Positions 31,721 to 43,354 of a stretch of 64,000 nt of DNA are shown here, piece after piece; positions within the stretch are counted from its first letter, which is position 1; each line of letters opens with the position of its first letter. Both the position numbers and the translations under genes were made by a program. This DNA comes from Sympetrum striolatum. Its lineage: Eukaryota; Arthropoda; Insecta; Odonata; Libellulidae. The stretch is from the NCBI GenBank assembly GCA_947579665.1, contig OX388350.1, positions 31,095,393 through 31,159,392 of the forward strand. The letters are read 5' to 3'. The notes below the pieces were generated by a model. That model was not told where the DNA came from. It did not search any database and was given only the letters and a program-made list of their open reading frames with translations.

Positions 31721-32994
31721 TTGCTGCTATCCCAGATATGAACGGAACTGATTGTGAGACAAAGTAACGAAAGATACATTTTTCTATATGCTGTACCAAA
31801 TATTAAATGAAATATGTTCCATTCATCAAGGTATGGAAGTAGGAACAAGGTATCAATAAGATAAAAAAATTTACACTGAGTACATAAATAATATATTAAA
31901 ATATGAGTTATTAGCATAGAATTCCTAACCGTTAGCAATATGAAGAAACTATATACAAGAAATTTTAAGGTAAACAAGGGGCAATCACTGTTTGATATTT
32001 TATCTTGAAATGCACTGATTTGAATATCATTTCTATCTTGTTGAGGTCATGTTCTGAAGACTTAGGCAGAAAGAATTCCAATTTTAAAAGGAGGCATTCT
32101 AGAACGGAATAGAGTACGAATACATTGAAGGCGTTTAGAACCATAAAGTCTCCTCTTACAGCTAACCCTATTGGGAAGAAATAATAGAAGACTCATCTCC
32201 AAACGCGAGCACTCCATGTATGCTATCGCACGTGATGAAATTCCATTCGTCATGACAGAACGTGTACACTCAAAACCTCAGTTAATGATTGCTTACTTTA
32301 CTAAACTCTCGACATTGAAGGAGGGATGGTTCCGTAAACGGAGTAAGTAATCAACGGAAGCACGATGGAAATAAAACTTCCTCTTAAATAAAATTAATTA
32401 ATTTAGAAGGCTCAAAGGGAAAATTGCGACTCAGACTGCACATAAACTGACTACATATTATGCATCAATCTCCCTTCAAAGTGATTGCGATGGTCGTCAG
32501 CATTACACATTCCAAATAAATTAAACAAATTCATTTCCTTCGCTAATTTAACAACATTTGTTATATAATAATACAATCAAGATATTGAATTTTTTAAGCG
32601 AGAATAACTTGACAACCTTGGAATAGACTCAAAATTAAACAATAACAAATAAAAAAAATGTGTTCCGACTTCTTGCAAATATTTTCTATGTAGTATCTTA
32701 AGTCACCATAATATATCCGATATGGTCAAGCTCAACTCTGTAGAGAGATGTGTCATTCGATAAAAACAACCTTTTAATTCCGTCAGTATATGAATACATA
32801 TTTATGGCTACTTATTTGCCTACGGTTTAGACATATTTAGGTATGATAAATAGATACTCAGTAGAACTTAAAAGTTTTTTTGTTAAAGTTGAGACACCAA
32901 GATCTCTAATCTCTAAAACGTCTTAAAAATTATTTTCAATACTTAGAGAGAAGATCAATAATGATTCTATAACCGGTAGTAAGTTATTACTAAT
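31721..32994. other. No recognised gene; possible short family T scrap near 32140
   Basis: AAAGTCTCCTCTTACAGCTA at about 32147 resembles the minus-strand 3' end of family T (as at 25322). The rest is unrecognised AT-rich DNA. The minus frame 31690-31977 is a hydrophobic chance-like frame. Confidence 0.35.
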
Positions 32995-33055
32995 AGATTA
33001 AGGGTTAGGTGTAAGAAGAGACTTGATAGTCTCAATCTCGCCCTGAATAAAGTCC

Positions 33056-33128
<73 letters not shown>
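32995..33128 (+). mobile_element. LINE 3' terminus (family T, copy 3) with long TTA microsatellite
   Basis: GTGTAAGAAGAGACTTGATA, GTCTCAATCTCGCCCTGAAT and AAAGTCCTTTA lead into an uninterrupted (TTA)n run from about 33056 to 33128. The same ending with a short ATT tail occurs at 59345-59407. The microsatellite has evidently grown from the retroposon's tail. Confidence 0.8.
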
Positions 33129-33950
33129 GGCAGACTTCAGGGTTTCCTTTAAGATGAAAGACTTGGTGGCAATCTTCTTCAAAATTGATTCCAAACTAAC
33201 TTTTAGAGCGCTAATAAATTATTCAGAAGTTTAACTCTTTAGCTATTTTTTCATAAATATATTTATGACATTGCTTATAATGAATCGAATAGGGGAATAC
33301 ATTGATCATTTTGTCATTTAACCCGAAATAACATGTTTATTGTAAGTTTGGTTTACCTGGGCTCCAAGACGTAAGATCCATGACGAAGGCGCCTGCCGTA
33401 ATTTCATTTCCGTCCAAATATTTAAATAATTAGAGCTAACTATTATAGTCTTTTGATATAATGACTCCGCCTTAAGTTACATTTCCAAGGTAAACTGGAT
33501 TCTACAAATATTTATTAAAGCTTTTCACGGAAGAAGATGCATATTATTTCCTGGAGCAACGTATACTTCAAATCCGCCTTTCATCCTACTAATATTGTCA
33601 GAAGAGGATATTCCTTCGCAAGAGATCTTCGAGAAGATCCTTTATATATCAAAGAAACTTCAAAGACGATTAATCCTTTATTTCCATTTTTCCAGGTAAC
33701 AGAGCAAAGGGCCACTTAAAATCGGACTCCCTCGACTTGACATGATAAGTGGAAAAACGCCTACGCTTTCTACGATAAATACAATGTAATTAAGTTATAA
33801 GTACTCGCCCCCTTACTTTTATAAAATTACGTTGATTTTCACTAACATTAATACGGAATTGTAAAGTCTTAATGAAAATGAAAAATGCAAACGCATTTAC
33901 ATACCTACTGAAAATTTACGTAATGATAAGTGAATGTGGTATGTCTATGT
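33129..33950. other. No recognised feature
   Basis: AT-rich. The frame 33537-33719 is unrecognised. Confidence 0.45.
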
Positions 33951-34150
33951 AAGAACCCTGCAAGCCGCCTTTCGGCGTATGGCAGGGGGTGCAGGCACCT
34001 TAACTCTATTTTCTTAAACGGTTGCTTTCGCGTATAGTTCGCGGAAAAAATTTATTTTTGAAACGATTCGTTCTAGCATCTATTTCCCTAATCTTTCTAG
34101 CAGTATCAGAACGGCCCATATAACAGGGAGGTCGCACTAAGTGGTAATAC
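33951..34150 (+). repeat. Dispersed repeat, copy 2 (partner at 8696-8825)
   Basis: It starts CCCTGCAAGCCGCCTTTCGG and continues through TATGGCAGGGGGTGCAGGCA to TTTCGCGTATAGTTCGCGGA. The latter part aligns with 8711-8825. I recognise the general theme from other arthropod sequence but cannot assign the element. Confidence 0.5.
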
Positions 34151-34550
34151 TAAGTACGATGAAGTATAACATTAAGAAAGTATAACATAAAGAAATAAAT
34201 ATCGGAGTAAATGAGTGAACATGGGTAAGATCTGGTCGAGGAGTTGACAACATTTAAAAAATACTAAGTTATTATTTTCAACGAAATATTATAGAGCTTA
34301 AGACCAAACTGTGGTTTTTTCAAGGATAAATGGTACCTTAAAAGGAATCATCACTGCGTTCATACCTCCACTATCAAAGATGTAAAGCTTAATGTATTTA
34401 AAAGATTACTTTTATTATCGTAAAATACTTCGTAAATAATTTTAACTATCAGTCCAATTTATAACGTATCAATTCGCTTTTGAGAGGAGTATATTCTTAC
34501 GTGTTCTAAATGAAATTACGGAAAGGACAAATACAATGGGAACTTAGCAG
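34151..34550. other. No recognised feature
   Basis: AT-rich DNA without recognisable signals. Confidence 0.45.
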
Positions 34551-34950
34551 CATAACTCTCAGAACTACTACTCTACTACTACTCAGAACAGTTTGGCAGA
34601 ACCAACCGATTTGCAAATATATTTCTATGGGTATTATTCTTTGTACGAAAAATGAAAATGAAACCGTTATGCTATGCGTAGGGTGTCGAAATATGTTTCA
34701 ACGTAATTAGTATCTTTTATAGCAATATTTTATTTATAAGTGTACTCTGATTTCGAGTTGAAGATTCAACTATTTTTTTCTTTATTTTACTGTAAGTATT
34801 AGATTAGTTCTCATTATCTCTGTTTCACCTGATCTTTGAAGTTACTAAGTTGTAGTATATAACTAATCAATTGAAAATTCCGAATGGTAAAGTTAAACCA
34901 AAAAATATAAATAAGAAGGGAGGACCTGGGTTAGAAACAGATAAGGTGAT
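34551..34950 (+). repeat. Dispersed repeat family Y, copy 2
   Basis: Shares the ordered blocks ACTCTCAGAA, CCGTTATGCT, GGGTGTCGAAAT, TTCAACG and CCTGGGTTAGAAAC with 23180-23555. An ACTACTACTCTACTACTACT run near the start is not shared. Confidence 0.5.
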
Positions 34951-36544
34951 TTGTTAAGAAATCATCACACGGTTATAAACACTGCAACCTCATTATACTT
35001 GTTCATTCCTCCTTTATGCTGTTTGATTCAACTGCTAAAATGTAACATTCAGAGAAATAATAAAGGAAAGGATTTGACAAAGACCAAGCGGAGGAATGCC
35101 ATTACTATAGGTACAAACCCGGGGGCAAAGAGCGTTGTACCTTTTCCTCCAAACATAAGCCAACTAAGAGACTGAGAAAGTATCAAAACATGCCTCAAAA
35201 GTCCACAAAAGAGATAAAGGCACCCTCGAAAAGAAAAGCTATGACTGTTACGCTGACATCAAAGCAGAGCCACAAAAACGACAATGAAAAACTCCCAATA
35301 GGATCGGAAGAGGGGAGCACGGTTCATCACCCATGACGAAGGCACGAGATCAGATCCGATTTTTCCCTGTCATTAGCAGATACTCGAAGGAAAAATCGGA
35401 GTGGAGAGATATAAACACCTCAACGCGTCCTACAGAACTGATATCGGAATTCACCACCATTACCCAAAGAGATTGGACATTTGAATTAAGACTCTACAGA
35501 TGAGTCGTTAATGAGATATCTGTTTGTGAATCTAGTTTTTTTAATTTTGTCAAATTTTGGCTTTTGTTTTCCTTATTTTTGAAAAGAGTAACAGCTGAAG
35601 CATGTGCCTTTGGTAAGAATCTGTGGTATGCGAAAAGGAAGCTAGTTTCCTTTCTGTACGTACTCGGTGCATCGGGGAATTTTCTCTCTCTGACGCTTTA
35701 CTTTGTAGGGTGTGCTTTTGTCTCGTGATGATCCAAAAGAAGTATCTTACCCAAACAACCTTATTCCTTGCCTTTCTCCTCGCACGCCGTCGCAAAATTT
35801 GTTGATCCTCTCCTAAAGATTTTCAAAATAAACTATTTAAATTCATTCAGAAAGTGTTACCGTGTTCATTTATACTTTATAGAAACAAGGGCTACGATAA
35901 TAAAGAACATGATGAAGAATTGATTATTTAGAACGATTCAGATTTTCTATAGCTCTGTACCTACTCCTAAATCAATATGAAGTATTTTTTAGGGTTGATA
36001 TATTATGGTAAAAGGTAATTTGCGCATTTCAACCATTAATTTCATTCTTGAAATTTCAATAGTAAATTTTAGAGAAGGCAAGCATCTTCTAATTATATCT
36101 TGAATTATTTCGGGGTTACAAAAAGACCCCGTCCCTGTGTACCTAGTCAATACTACAAGCAACCGAAAGTAAATATCACCACAATATTCAAATAAAAAGA
36201 CATAAATAAACGAAACAAATCTTACGGTACCGATCTCTTGAAATGAAGAACTCTCACAGACGAGTGGTATAGCGTTTTGATGCGCAAATATATGAGCAAG
36301 AGAAAAATACCATTAAAAATACTCTATGGAGGAGTCCAATATACTCTATAGGTCCATTGCAAATTAGAAAAGCTGTAAAAAATACTTCATTTTGTAGAAA
36401 AAGGCAATTTGACACCATTTCTTTCCTAATTTGATAAAGTATAAATTCATAAGTACTTAAAAACTGTCACTCATTACTATTTCGAAATCGAGAAGTAATG
36501 GGAAAACGTTTCTATAAGGTTTGCTACCTTATCATATCGAATGT
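34951..36544. other. No recognised gene
   Basis: Slightly less AT-rich at 35080-35480. Frames at 34951-35175, 35550-35795 (minus) and 35623-35805 have no recognisable domain; the last two overlap on opposite strands. TCCGATTTTTCC and GGAAAAATCGGA at about 35356-35402 form a 12-bp inverted repeat with a ~23-nt loop. Confidence 0.4.
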
Positions 36545-36670
36545 TGAATAACTGAAAGGGTAGGATAAACTACCTGAAAGTTAAGGAGAGGGCGCTGAAT
36601 AGGAATTTTTAAATTTAAATTTCGATGCACATGAACCTATCGAAAGATAAAGCACTCACGTATGCATGTA
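36545..36670 (+). pseudogene. RTE-like LINE 3' end remnant
   Basis: The frame GRINYLKVKERALNRNF matches the final helix of the copies at 1-189 and 13418-13548 (NY..MKE.A..R). The stop is followed by a TGAACCTATCGAAAGATAAA tail like the ACCTACCGAAAGGTAG tail at about 13562. Only ~20 codons plus the tail survive. Confidence 0.55.
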
Positions 36671-37035
36671 TCTTCAAACTACTCAAATACAAAATCCGTA
36701 ATATCTAGTTCTAGAAAAATAAAACAGTTATTTTAGATCAAGTTAAAAACAGAAAGAAATCCTTCTTCAAATAGTCTTTCATAAATTGGGCTGGTGAAAT
36801 AAAATTCGATGTACGAAGATAATTCAACGCAATGAACCATTCTGGAAAAAACAAAAGCTACATAATGTATAAAAAGTCTGCTGGACTCTATGCAATCAAT
36901 ATAAAAAACGAGTCAGACCGATAAAAAAAATAATTCAACGCAACGCAATTTGTATGGCCCTAGGTAGCTTTAACGCCATTGGCTAACAAGAACCGTGGAG
37001 AAAGAGAGAATGAGGCTTCAAAATTAGGCGTAAGG
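36671..37035. other. No recognised feature
   Basis: AT-rich; nothing recognised. Confidence 0.45.
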
Positions 37036-37200
37036 TCGTGTTACACTGCTTTCCTCTCCGTAACAAAATGGTGGAAAACGTCCACCTAAGCGCACCAAAA
37101 TGCCCCTTTGAGTAATGCATCCCGCAGCGTCAATGAAGAGTGACCAAATGAATGCCATTAATCATTCATCCTAGTAGCTTTTATGTTATCACCACCATAA
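37036..37200 (+). repeat. Dispersed repeat family X, copy 4
   Basis: TTACACTGCTTTCCTC, GTGGAAAACGTCCACCTAAG, CAATGAAGAGTGACCAAATG and TAGTAGCTTTTATGTTATCA align with copy 3 (26868-27025) and more distantly with copies 1 and 2. Confidence 0.55.
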
Positions 37201-37798
37201 ACAAGACAGAGACTGCGGTACGGCGAAAGATACGTTTATCTCTGTCCTGCACCACAAGCTGTAGACCGCAAAAGATCTGAAATGGGCGCACTTGACAGGA
37301 AAGTGGTAATCGTGGGCCGTAAATTTCGGTCAGTGAAAAAGTCTCTGGAAGATAGAAATCGCGCATCACATAGTAGATGAGTTTCAGCTGTTACCTGAAT
37401 TACGTAGTCTGCCTGGATTGTAGAGGTCGCTTCCACAAAGTTCGTGTGCGTGGGAAACGTGGGCGGAAAGGACTTGCTTTGAAACTCATTCCTAAGCCAC
37501 TTCCAGACTTTCTGTCACAGTTCTGGGTTTTTCTTCCACCGCAATGAAGAAAGTCATTCTTAAAACACACAATCGTTCATCTACTGAAGAGATGAACGTG
37601 TGTTCATTGACTTAAGTGGACATTTTTTTTATTGTATGCACTTAAATACTGTTAATATACCTAATAGAAGTATCTTTAATCGATAATTTACATTGTATAA
37701 AATCGTTTCCAAAAACTAAGAATGGATGTTTCTCCGTAGTTTGTTTCACTTTATACTATTCGCTCCCAATAAGAGCATGGTACAATTTATAAGAGGCA
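37201..37798. other. No recognised feature
   Basis: Moderately GC-richer near 37200-37500. Minus frames 37181-37369 and 37236-37436 overlap and show no domain. Confidence 0.4.
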
Positions 37799-38352
37799 CA
37801 TTCAAGTTATAACACCTCCGATTTTTTCTCAGAACTAGCAACTGATAGAAACATGTGGTATGTTTTAAAATACGCGCACACTCATTGTAAATGCGTGATA
37901 GAGATTTCAGCACTGTACGGGGCATAAAATTCCTGTGGCAGCAGGGACAGTTAGGACTGTTGTTGATACTTAAAATGCCGATGTACTCAGTACAAGAACA
38001 GTGTGTAATCATTCGTTTTCTCCATTTGCGTGTTGTGCCACCGTTTAAACGCATCTCCAGCAGAGTCAGACGTGGCGATGGTGTCATGGATGTAACTTTT
38101 GGCTTTTTCCAAAGATGAAAGACACTCTTCGTGGTCGCACATTCACTAGCCGTGCTGCAATTGCATCAGCGATTTTCCAGTGGTCAAAGTAGACCCCAAA
38201 AGAAGCGTTCGCAGCGGTCATGGAATCATAGCATGGTCGTTGTGAAAAATGTTTATCACTGCAGAGAGATTACGTCAAGAAGTGACATAAGTTTTACTGT
38301 TTATCTGTGATTAGTTTGAAAGAAAAAAATCGGAGGAGTTATAACTTGAATG
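37799..38352 (+). mobile_element. Internally deleted mariner-like element with both terminal repeats (554 bp)
   Basis: The left end CATTCAAGTTATAACACCTC continues into CGATTTTTT, and the right end is its reverse complement over ~28 bp with one mismatch. Between them are an N-terminal HTH-like piece and the C-terminal end of a mariner-type transposase in a different frame (37975-38285). At 554 bp it is less than half the usual ~1.3 kb. A clear TA duplication is not visible at the ends. Confidence 0.8.
37975..38285 (+). pseudogene. Mariner-like transposase, N- and C-terminal remnants joined by a deletion
   Basis: From the ATG at 37975 the frame reads SVQEQCVIIRFLHLR, like the start of the HTH of mariner/SETMAR-type transposases. 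From 38094 another frame reads NFWLFPKMKDTLRGR, then a helix ending IFQWSK, TPKEAFAAV and CEKCLSLQRDYVKK before TGA at 38283-38285. This is the standard C-terminus after the last catalytic residue; the FWLFPKxK block normally follows that aspartate, here N. Two in-frame TAG codons interrupt it (after WSK and after MES). Most of the DNA-binding and DDE/D region is missing. Host-gene origin is very unlikely given the flanking terminal repeats. Confidence 0.8.
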
Positions 38353-38452
38353 CACGTATGTCAACTAATAATAATAATAGACGTTAATATTTTCAGATTA
38401 ATTTTTGCGAATACTGAAATGTTTATTTACAAGAAAGGATTGTATCTACTGC

Positions 38453-38529
38453 TTAACCACTTCGATGCTGATGAGGTACTATTACCTCCTCCGTTCATAG
38501 CGCCCTTACGGAGGAGGTAATAGTACCTC
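38453..38529 (+). repeat. Putative piggyBac left end: TTAA plus nested palindrome
   Basis: TTAA (38453-38456) is followed by CCACTTCGATGCTGATG and then perfect 22-bp inverted arms (38473-38494 and 38508-38529) around a 13-nt loop. Each arm contains GAGGTACTATTACCTC, itself a palindrome. Insect piggyBac-like elements insert at TTAA and often carry a CC..T..GATGCTG-like start and a GTACTATTAC palindrome, so I read this as the left end of the element whose transposase is at 39682-40532. Confidence 0.55.
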
Positions 38530-39681
38530 CTTGGTTTCCAAAAATCTTCTCCGGTCATAAAATGACGCAGATCTTTAGTCTTTGGGGGGCTTTGCCCGTA
38601 ATTTTCAACACTTTTTTCAGTATATCTTGAAGTTTCGTATCGTGCAGACCGTTTCCTTGCAGCTTCTTTCTACCGTTCAACACCTCATCTTCTTCTATCG
38701 AGTTCATGTAAGTACATTTCTTTTAATTAGTATTTTTTATAAGTGTTATCATCTTATAATTCTATTAATTTAACAAGAATATAAATAAAATGATAAATTG
38801 TAAATTATTTTAGATTTTTCTGCTTTGTTTGGCGGTCAAACAACCTCGTCGAGAGCTTCATCCCTCGGAAATTTGGGGTTTTTACCTCTTAATATTAACC
38901 ATGTGTATCATTTTCCATAATTAATGGAATAATCATTATAATTTACATATTTGTGTATTGTTTTATCAATACAATATCTATATTTTTGGCGCGGAGATTT
39001 TAAAATATTTTTAGAGCTGTATGAGATAAATAGTTTTAACTTTTCCTTCGTAGCTGCGCTTCAATATCGGTCTGTTTTTAATTCATTTTGAGCAACTTTT
39101 AAGTTTAGTTATACTTTATATGTGTTTTATAGGTTAAAAATGAAGCCACCAATCGCGTGAGAAAACTGTATTTTATTGCTATGTGAAGAAGTTTACATAT
39201 TACATACTATTAATTTTATTTCAAACTTCGATCGGAACCAAACAAAGTATACTTTATTTAAAAAATTTGAAAAAACTTTGTAACTTCCACAGAGATTCTG
39301 TGGAATCTCTGTGGAAGTTACAAAGTTTTTTCAATTTTTTGAAATGTCTATTCCATTCCACGAAGTCACGCTTCAGCATATTAATTTTATTTTAAAGAAT
39401 ACTCTAATTTGAAATCTTAGTAAGACGTACAGGAAAAAGGAAAAGTAAAGATTTTGAGCTGAGATTATCTCCGGAATAAACAATAATAATATTATAATAG
39501 ACACTTTCAAATTTATTTCCGAAATTTCATTTTATCTTGAGATGAGTCTCTTCGGGTCCATCAACACCCTGTCTGTCAAATGTATTGCCTTCTTGGAAAA
39601 AAATGGATAAAACCCGTAACTCCTCAGTTAACCTCTGCTATATGAATATATGATGAATAGTATGAATACTTTCATGCAACA
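38530..39681. other. Probable piggyBac 5' region, coding not recognisable
   Basis: Between the putative left end and the transposase remnant I cannot recognise the N-terminal third of a piggyBac protein. A donor-like TTCATGTAAGTAC lies at about 38703-38715. A perfect hairpin at 39267-39334 is listed separately. Confidence 0.3.
39267..39334. repeat. Perfect 32-bp inverted repeat with 4-nt loop
   Basis: TTGAAAAAACTTTGTAACTT begins the left arm (39267-39298). The right arm (39303-39334) is its exact reverse complement, with loop TGTG. Near-matching A/T runs extend the stem a few bases beyond both ends. Confidence 0.95.
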
Positions 39682-40532
39682 ATGGCCAATTTATTTAATC
39701 CGGGAGAAGAATTAGCTATTGATGAATCTATAGCCCCATGGACCGGGAGGATTTCTATCCGACAATATCTTCCTCTAAAACGCCGCAAATGTGGCCTCAA
39801 ATTATACATGGCAACGGAGGCTGATGGCCTTGTACATAGAATAATAATTTATGCGGGAGCCAATGATTAAGAGTTACGAGGGGAAGGGCATGCAGCGAAG
39901 GTTGTGTATAAATTGTTGTAGGGATTGAAAGGAGAAGGCGCTTATATATTTAGATAATTTTTATAATAGTGTGGAACTTGCAATTAATTTATTTAATGAT
40001 AAAACATACGTTACGGGAACATTGCGTTCCAACAGAGAAAATAACCATCCTAACGTTGTTGAAAAAATTAAAAAAAGGATAAATCATTCAAGCGTGGTCA
40101 CAGGAAGGGGTGAATGTAACAAAGTGGAGAGACAGGAGAGAGGTGATAATGATTTCTTCAAAGTTTTCCAGTGATTTACTAAAAATTAAAACTAAAAATA
40201 ACAGAGTGGTCGAGAAACCGGAATTGATAATGGAATACAATAGGTGTATGGGGGGTGTCGGCAAAGTAGATCAGCTGCTATCCTATTACAGTTCTGAGCA
40301 TAAATCCATCAAATGGTATAAAAATTATCTTTTCGTTTCATAGAACTCTTGATTTTTAAATTCTTACTTTGTGTACAAAAAATATAGCGCGGAATATAAT
40401 TTTGATCTATACAGTTACCGTTTGGCCATCATTGAAGCCTTATGCGATGCCCAAGTCACGTCAACCACAACGACTGCGGCGCGAAAAGATCCTAAATTGG
40501 TAGCACTTCCCCTTAAGCATCATTGTTCATGA
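39682..40532 (+). pseudogene. piggyBac-like transposase remnant
   Basis: Read across three frames, this is the catalytic and C-terminal part of a piggyBac-type transposase (DDE_Tnp_1_7), which cuts and pastes DNA at TTAA. Segments in order: NPGEELAIDESIAPWTGR (first catalytic Asp region), KLYMATEADG, GKGHAAKVVYKLL, a DNFYNSVELAINLFNDKTYV region (second Asp), TGTLRSNR, VTKWRDRREVIMISS, then YNRCMGGVGKVDQLLSYYSS, and a tail RLAIIEALCDAQ ending at TGA 40530-40532. An in-frame stop (after VVYKLL), a frameshift before DNFYNSV and another near 40110 break it. The usual GGVDxxDQ has Gly for its first Asp, which I take to be the third catalytic residue, so the copy would be dead even if unbroken. No right terminal repeat was found. 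Confidence 0.9.
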
Positions 40533-42852
40533 TACTCATTATAAATACTAGGTAAAGTTGGAAGCATGCCGATATTTAATAAATTATTCTTTCCAGCTAA
40601 TTCTCCCATCTTCTTTCTCATCTACTTGTCCTTGCAGCCCAAAATTATAATTTCATTTATTTTATCAACAGACTGCTTACACAGATTCTAAGAGTAGACT
40701 TCGCTTCTCCAAATAAAAGCTTACTTCTTCAAAAAGCACCTGTAAATCTATATTATAACAAAATAATATACGCTTATAAAATATAATAAATTAATTAGCG
40801 TATATTAAATTAATATACGCTATTGTGATAAATGTTGACATTTGATGACATTTTCAAGTGCTTTATGACAGTTTTTAGTAAAAGTTTACGGAATACGACA
40901 AGCAATTATAGATAAAGTAATAATATTTTAGCGGTAAGGTTTTAAAGACCTATAAATAGGTCTTTAAAATTAAGATGTGGATTTCGCATGACTCAGTATC
41001 GTTATTTTGACTCTTTAAATGCTAATCAATGAATACCGGCCAAGGTGGGGGAATGGTTAGTGTCAGTGGTGGTAATTGGCTAGAATTACAGCTAATTGAG
41101 TTTTTCTTGTTATGGAATAGTTGTTGCCAAAATCAATTTCACATGAGTGAGCGAGTAATTAATAATAATATATGATTACTTTATAACATTAAAATAATAA
41201 ATATAATATTATATATAAATAATAATATGTATGTTACAGTAATCACATCAGTTACTGTTTCATTAATTTTAGTTCACACACAGATAGAAAATAATTTTGT
41301 GGGAGTTAAACCTTCGTTTGATCTACTCGTATTAGGAAAAGTGATTCCTCAGAAACGCTTAGCACTAAATACTAAAGTTCCGGATTTCCTCGCCCTGGAA
41401 TTCAAGACTTGTCGATGAAGAGGCTACTCCAGAGAGAAGGCGCCCAGGAAATGCTCAAATAAAAGTCAAAGGGCCGAACGATGACGGATCAAATGACTTC
41501 AAATGCTTTAAATGCTCCTAATTAGTTTCGACACAGAGAAAACACTCCTCGACGATTTAATTAGTTGAAATTTTATACTGTAGTTATTCCTACAAAGTAA
41601 AACTTGAGAATACCTTTCTCTTGCAAGAAATAGAACAATCAAATAGACAGTCCTGCTGCTCGGGCCACAAATGTTAGAGCAAGAATAGATGCCGCCTAAT
41701 TTTGTGCCATTAATAACTATCTGATTTTCAAAATGATTTGTTTCCTATTGATGCCCATGAACGCATTGGGGAACTTAGTTACACAATAAAGATGGACGAT
41801 ATACAAAATGGCAAAAACTATAAAAAATACAATACAAGATTAAAATAGTAATAAGATGCTATTTTCCTGGTAAAATATTTGGTCTGAAAAGATATGGTAG
41901 AAATCACAAGCATCCGGAGTTAGTTTAACAGTTTTTAGTGTGAATAACTCATAGATTCCCTGGGAAAGGATTTTGCATTTTTTAATTGCGCATGAAGTTT
42001 TGAAAAAGCAATTTGTTTCTTCCTACTCTTATATATCTAACAAAGTACTCTGAAAAAATATTCGTTTTTACTGAGGGTGTACAAAGAAATGTTGCAGTTA
42101 TGTATAGTAACATATTAATTCAGATAGTGACTTGTGATTGGAGTACAGAGAGCTTTAATTATGCTTAATTATCAGTCACTAGGGGAAAAAGCAATACAAT
42201 TCAATTGCAGTATAATTACAGTATAATTTATGTATAACTATAAAATGCAAAACAAAAATGCAAATTAGACATTATAACAGAAAAAGTAGAATGAAAGCAA
42301 TCTTTCGAGTTATTTAAAGAGATCAAATTCTTATGAGATAACAAAGCCCATTTCTTCAAGAAAATGCACCTTGGGAGATCTTTATTGAAACTTAACTTAT
42401 AGTACACATTTTACAGATCATTAACTACAAAGCAATCAGCTCCTCAAAAAATGCACGATACTGAATTTTTCAGGGGTAATTAAGAAGAATTCAAAATAGA
42501 AAGAGACATTTTAAATTCCCAAACTTTCACTCCTTTCTCTTCCCATTTTTCCATCGAATTCTTTTCTAAAAAACATGACCTCACGCCAGAGGCATTTTAC
42601 AACGATTTTTTGACAACGACTAATACTAAAGTGACTTAATGAAAAGAAAAGGAAACGAAGGGAATTCAAATTCCTCCGTACAAAGTAGAATGAATGCGTA
42701 CAGAATGAACACGGATTTCGACGAATAGAAAAAGAGAAAAAGCGGTATTATTTCCACTCCACTTTCAATACATATGTATATGTTTCCTGTAAAGATTTTC
42801 TGATGAAAGATGTTCAAGACGCCGATGGATTTATAATAAATTCAGTCTTCAC
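40533..42852. other. No recognised gene; two AT-rich perfect palindromes
   Basis: TAGCGTATATTAA/TTAATATACGCTA (40796-40822, one-base centre) and TTTTAAAGACCTA/TAGGTCTTTAAAA (40940-40969, 4-nt loop) are perfect 13-bp inverted repeats. The rest is AT-rich DNA; frames at 41227-41418 and 42626-42817 (minus) are unrecognised. Confidence 0.45.
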
Positions 42853-42990
42853 GACCTTATTAGTTAGTTAGTTAGTTGGACCATTTATTGGCGAGGTTAG
42901 GCCCAGGTGGGCCTCTCCTCCACCTAACCGCGTATGTCGATTACATTTATAGTTAACTTATTAAAAAAATACAAAAAGAATAGGGTGTGG
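42853..42990 (-). mobile_element. LINE/SINE 3' end, family U copy 2
   Basis: On the minus strand: GAGGCCCACCTGGGCCTAAC, CTCGCCAATAAATGG, then a (CTAA)n tetranucleotide tail on that strand. It matches 23971-24095. Confidence 0.55.
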
Positions 42991-43034
42991 GGAAAAAATC
43001 TTTATTTTTGTCATTAAACTTTTTTCTGTCACTA

Positions 43035-43172
43035 ACAACCGGGAGCATACATTTATTTAGAAACAAATTTCTGAGAGCAAATTCTTCGAAAATGAATTCT
43101 TCGCTTCTATCACTTTCTTAAATGACGAATTCTTTTAAAATATACCACTTTTATGAATCTGAAGTTATCCAA
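43035..43172 (-). repeat. Dispersed repeat pair, copy 2 (partner 14780-14985)
   Basis: Its reverse complement contains GATAACTTCAGATTCAT, AAGTGGTATATTTT and GAATTCGTCATTT. These match the ordered blocks at 14878-14985. It lies next to the minus-strand tRNA-like sequence and could be the body of the same SINE. Confidence 0.4.
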
Positions 43173-43354
43173 CATTAATATTAAAGGAAATGATTCTATT
43201 CAGTAAATCTATGGATCTCCTTGAAGGTTGGGTTGGGTAGTGCGTGGGCATTGCGTATCGCATTGCTACCGTGGCATTTTTTAAAGAATTTGGCATTCCA
43301 AGAATTGGTTGACCGAAGCATTCGTTTTCAAAGAATCTGCCTATAACCCTAACA

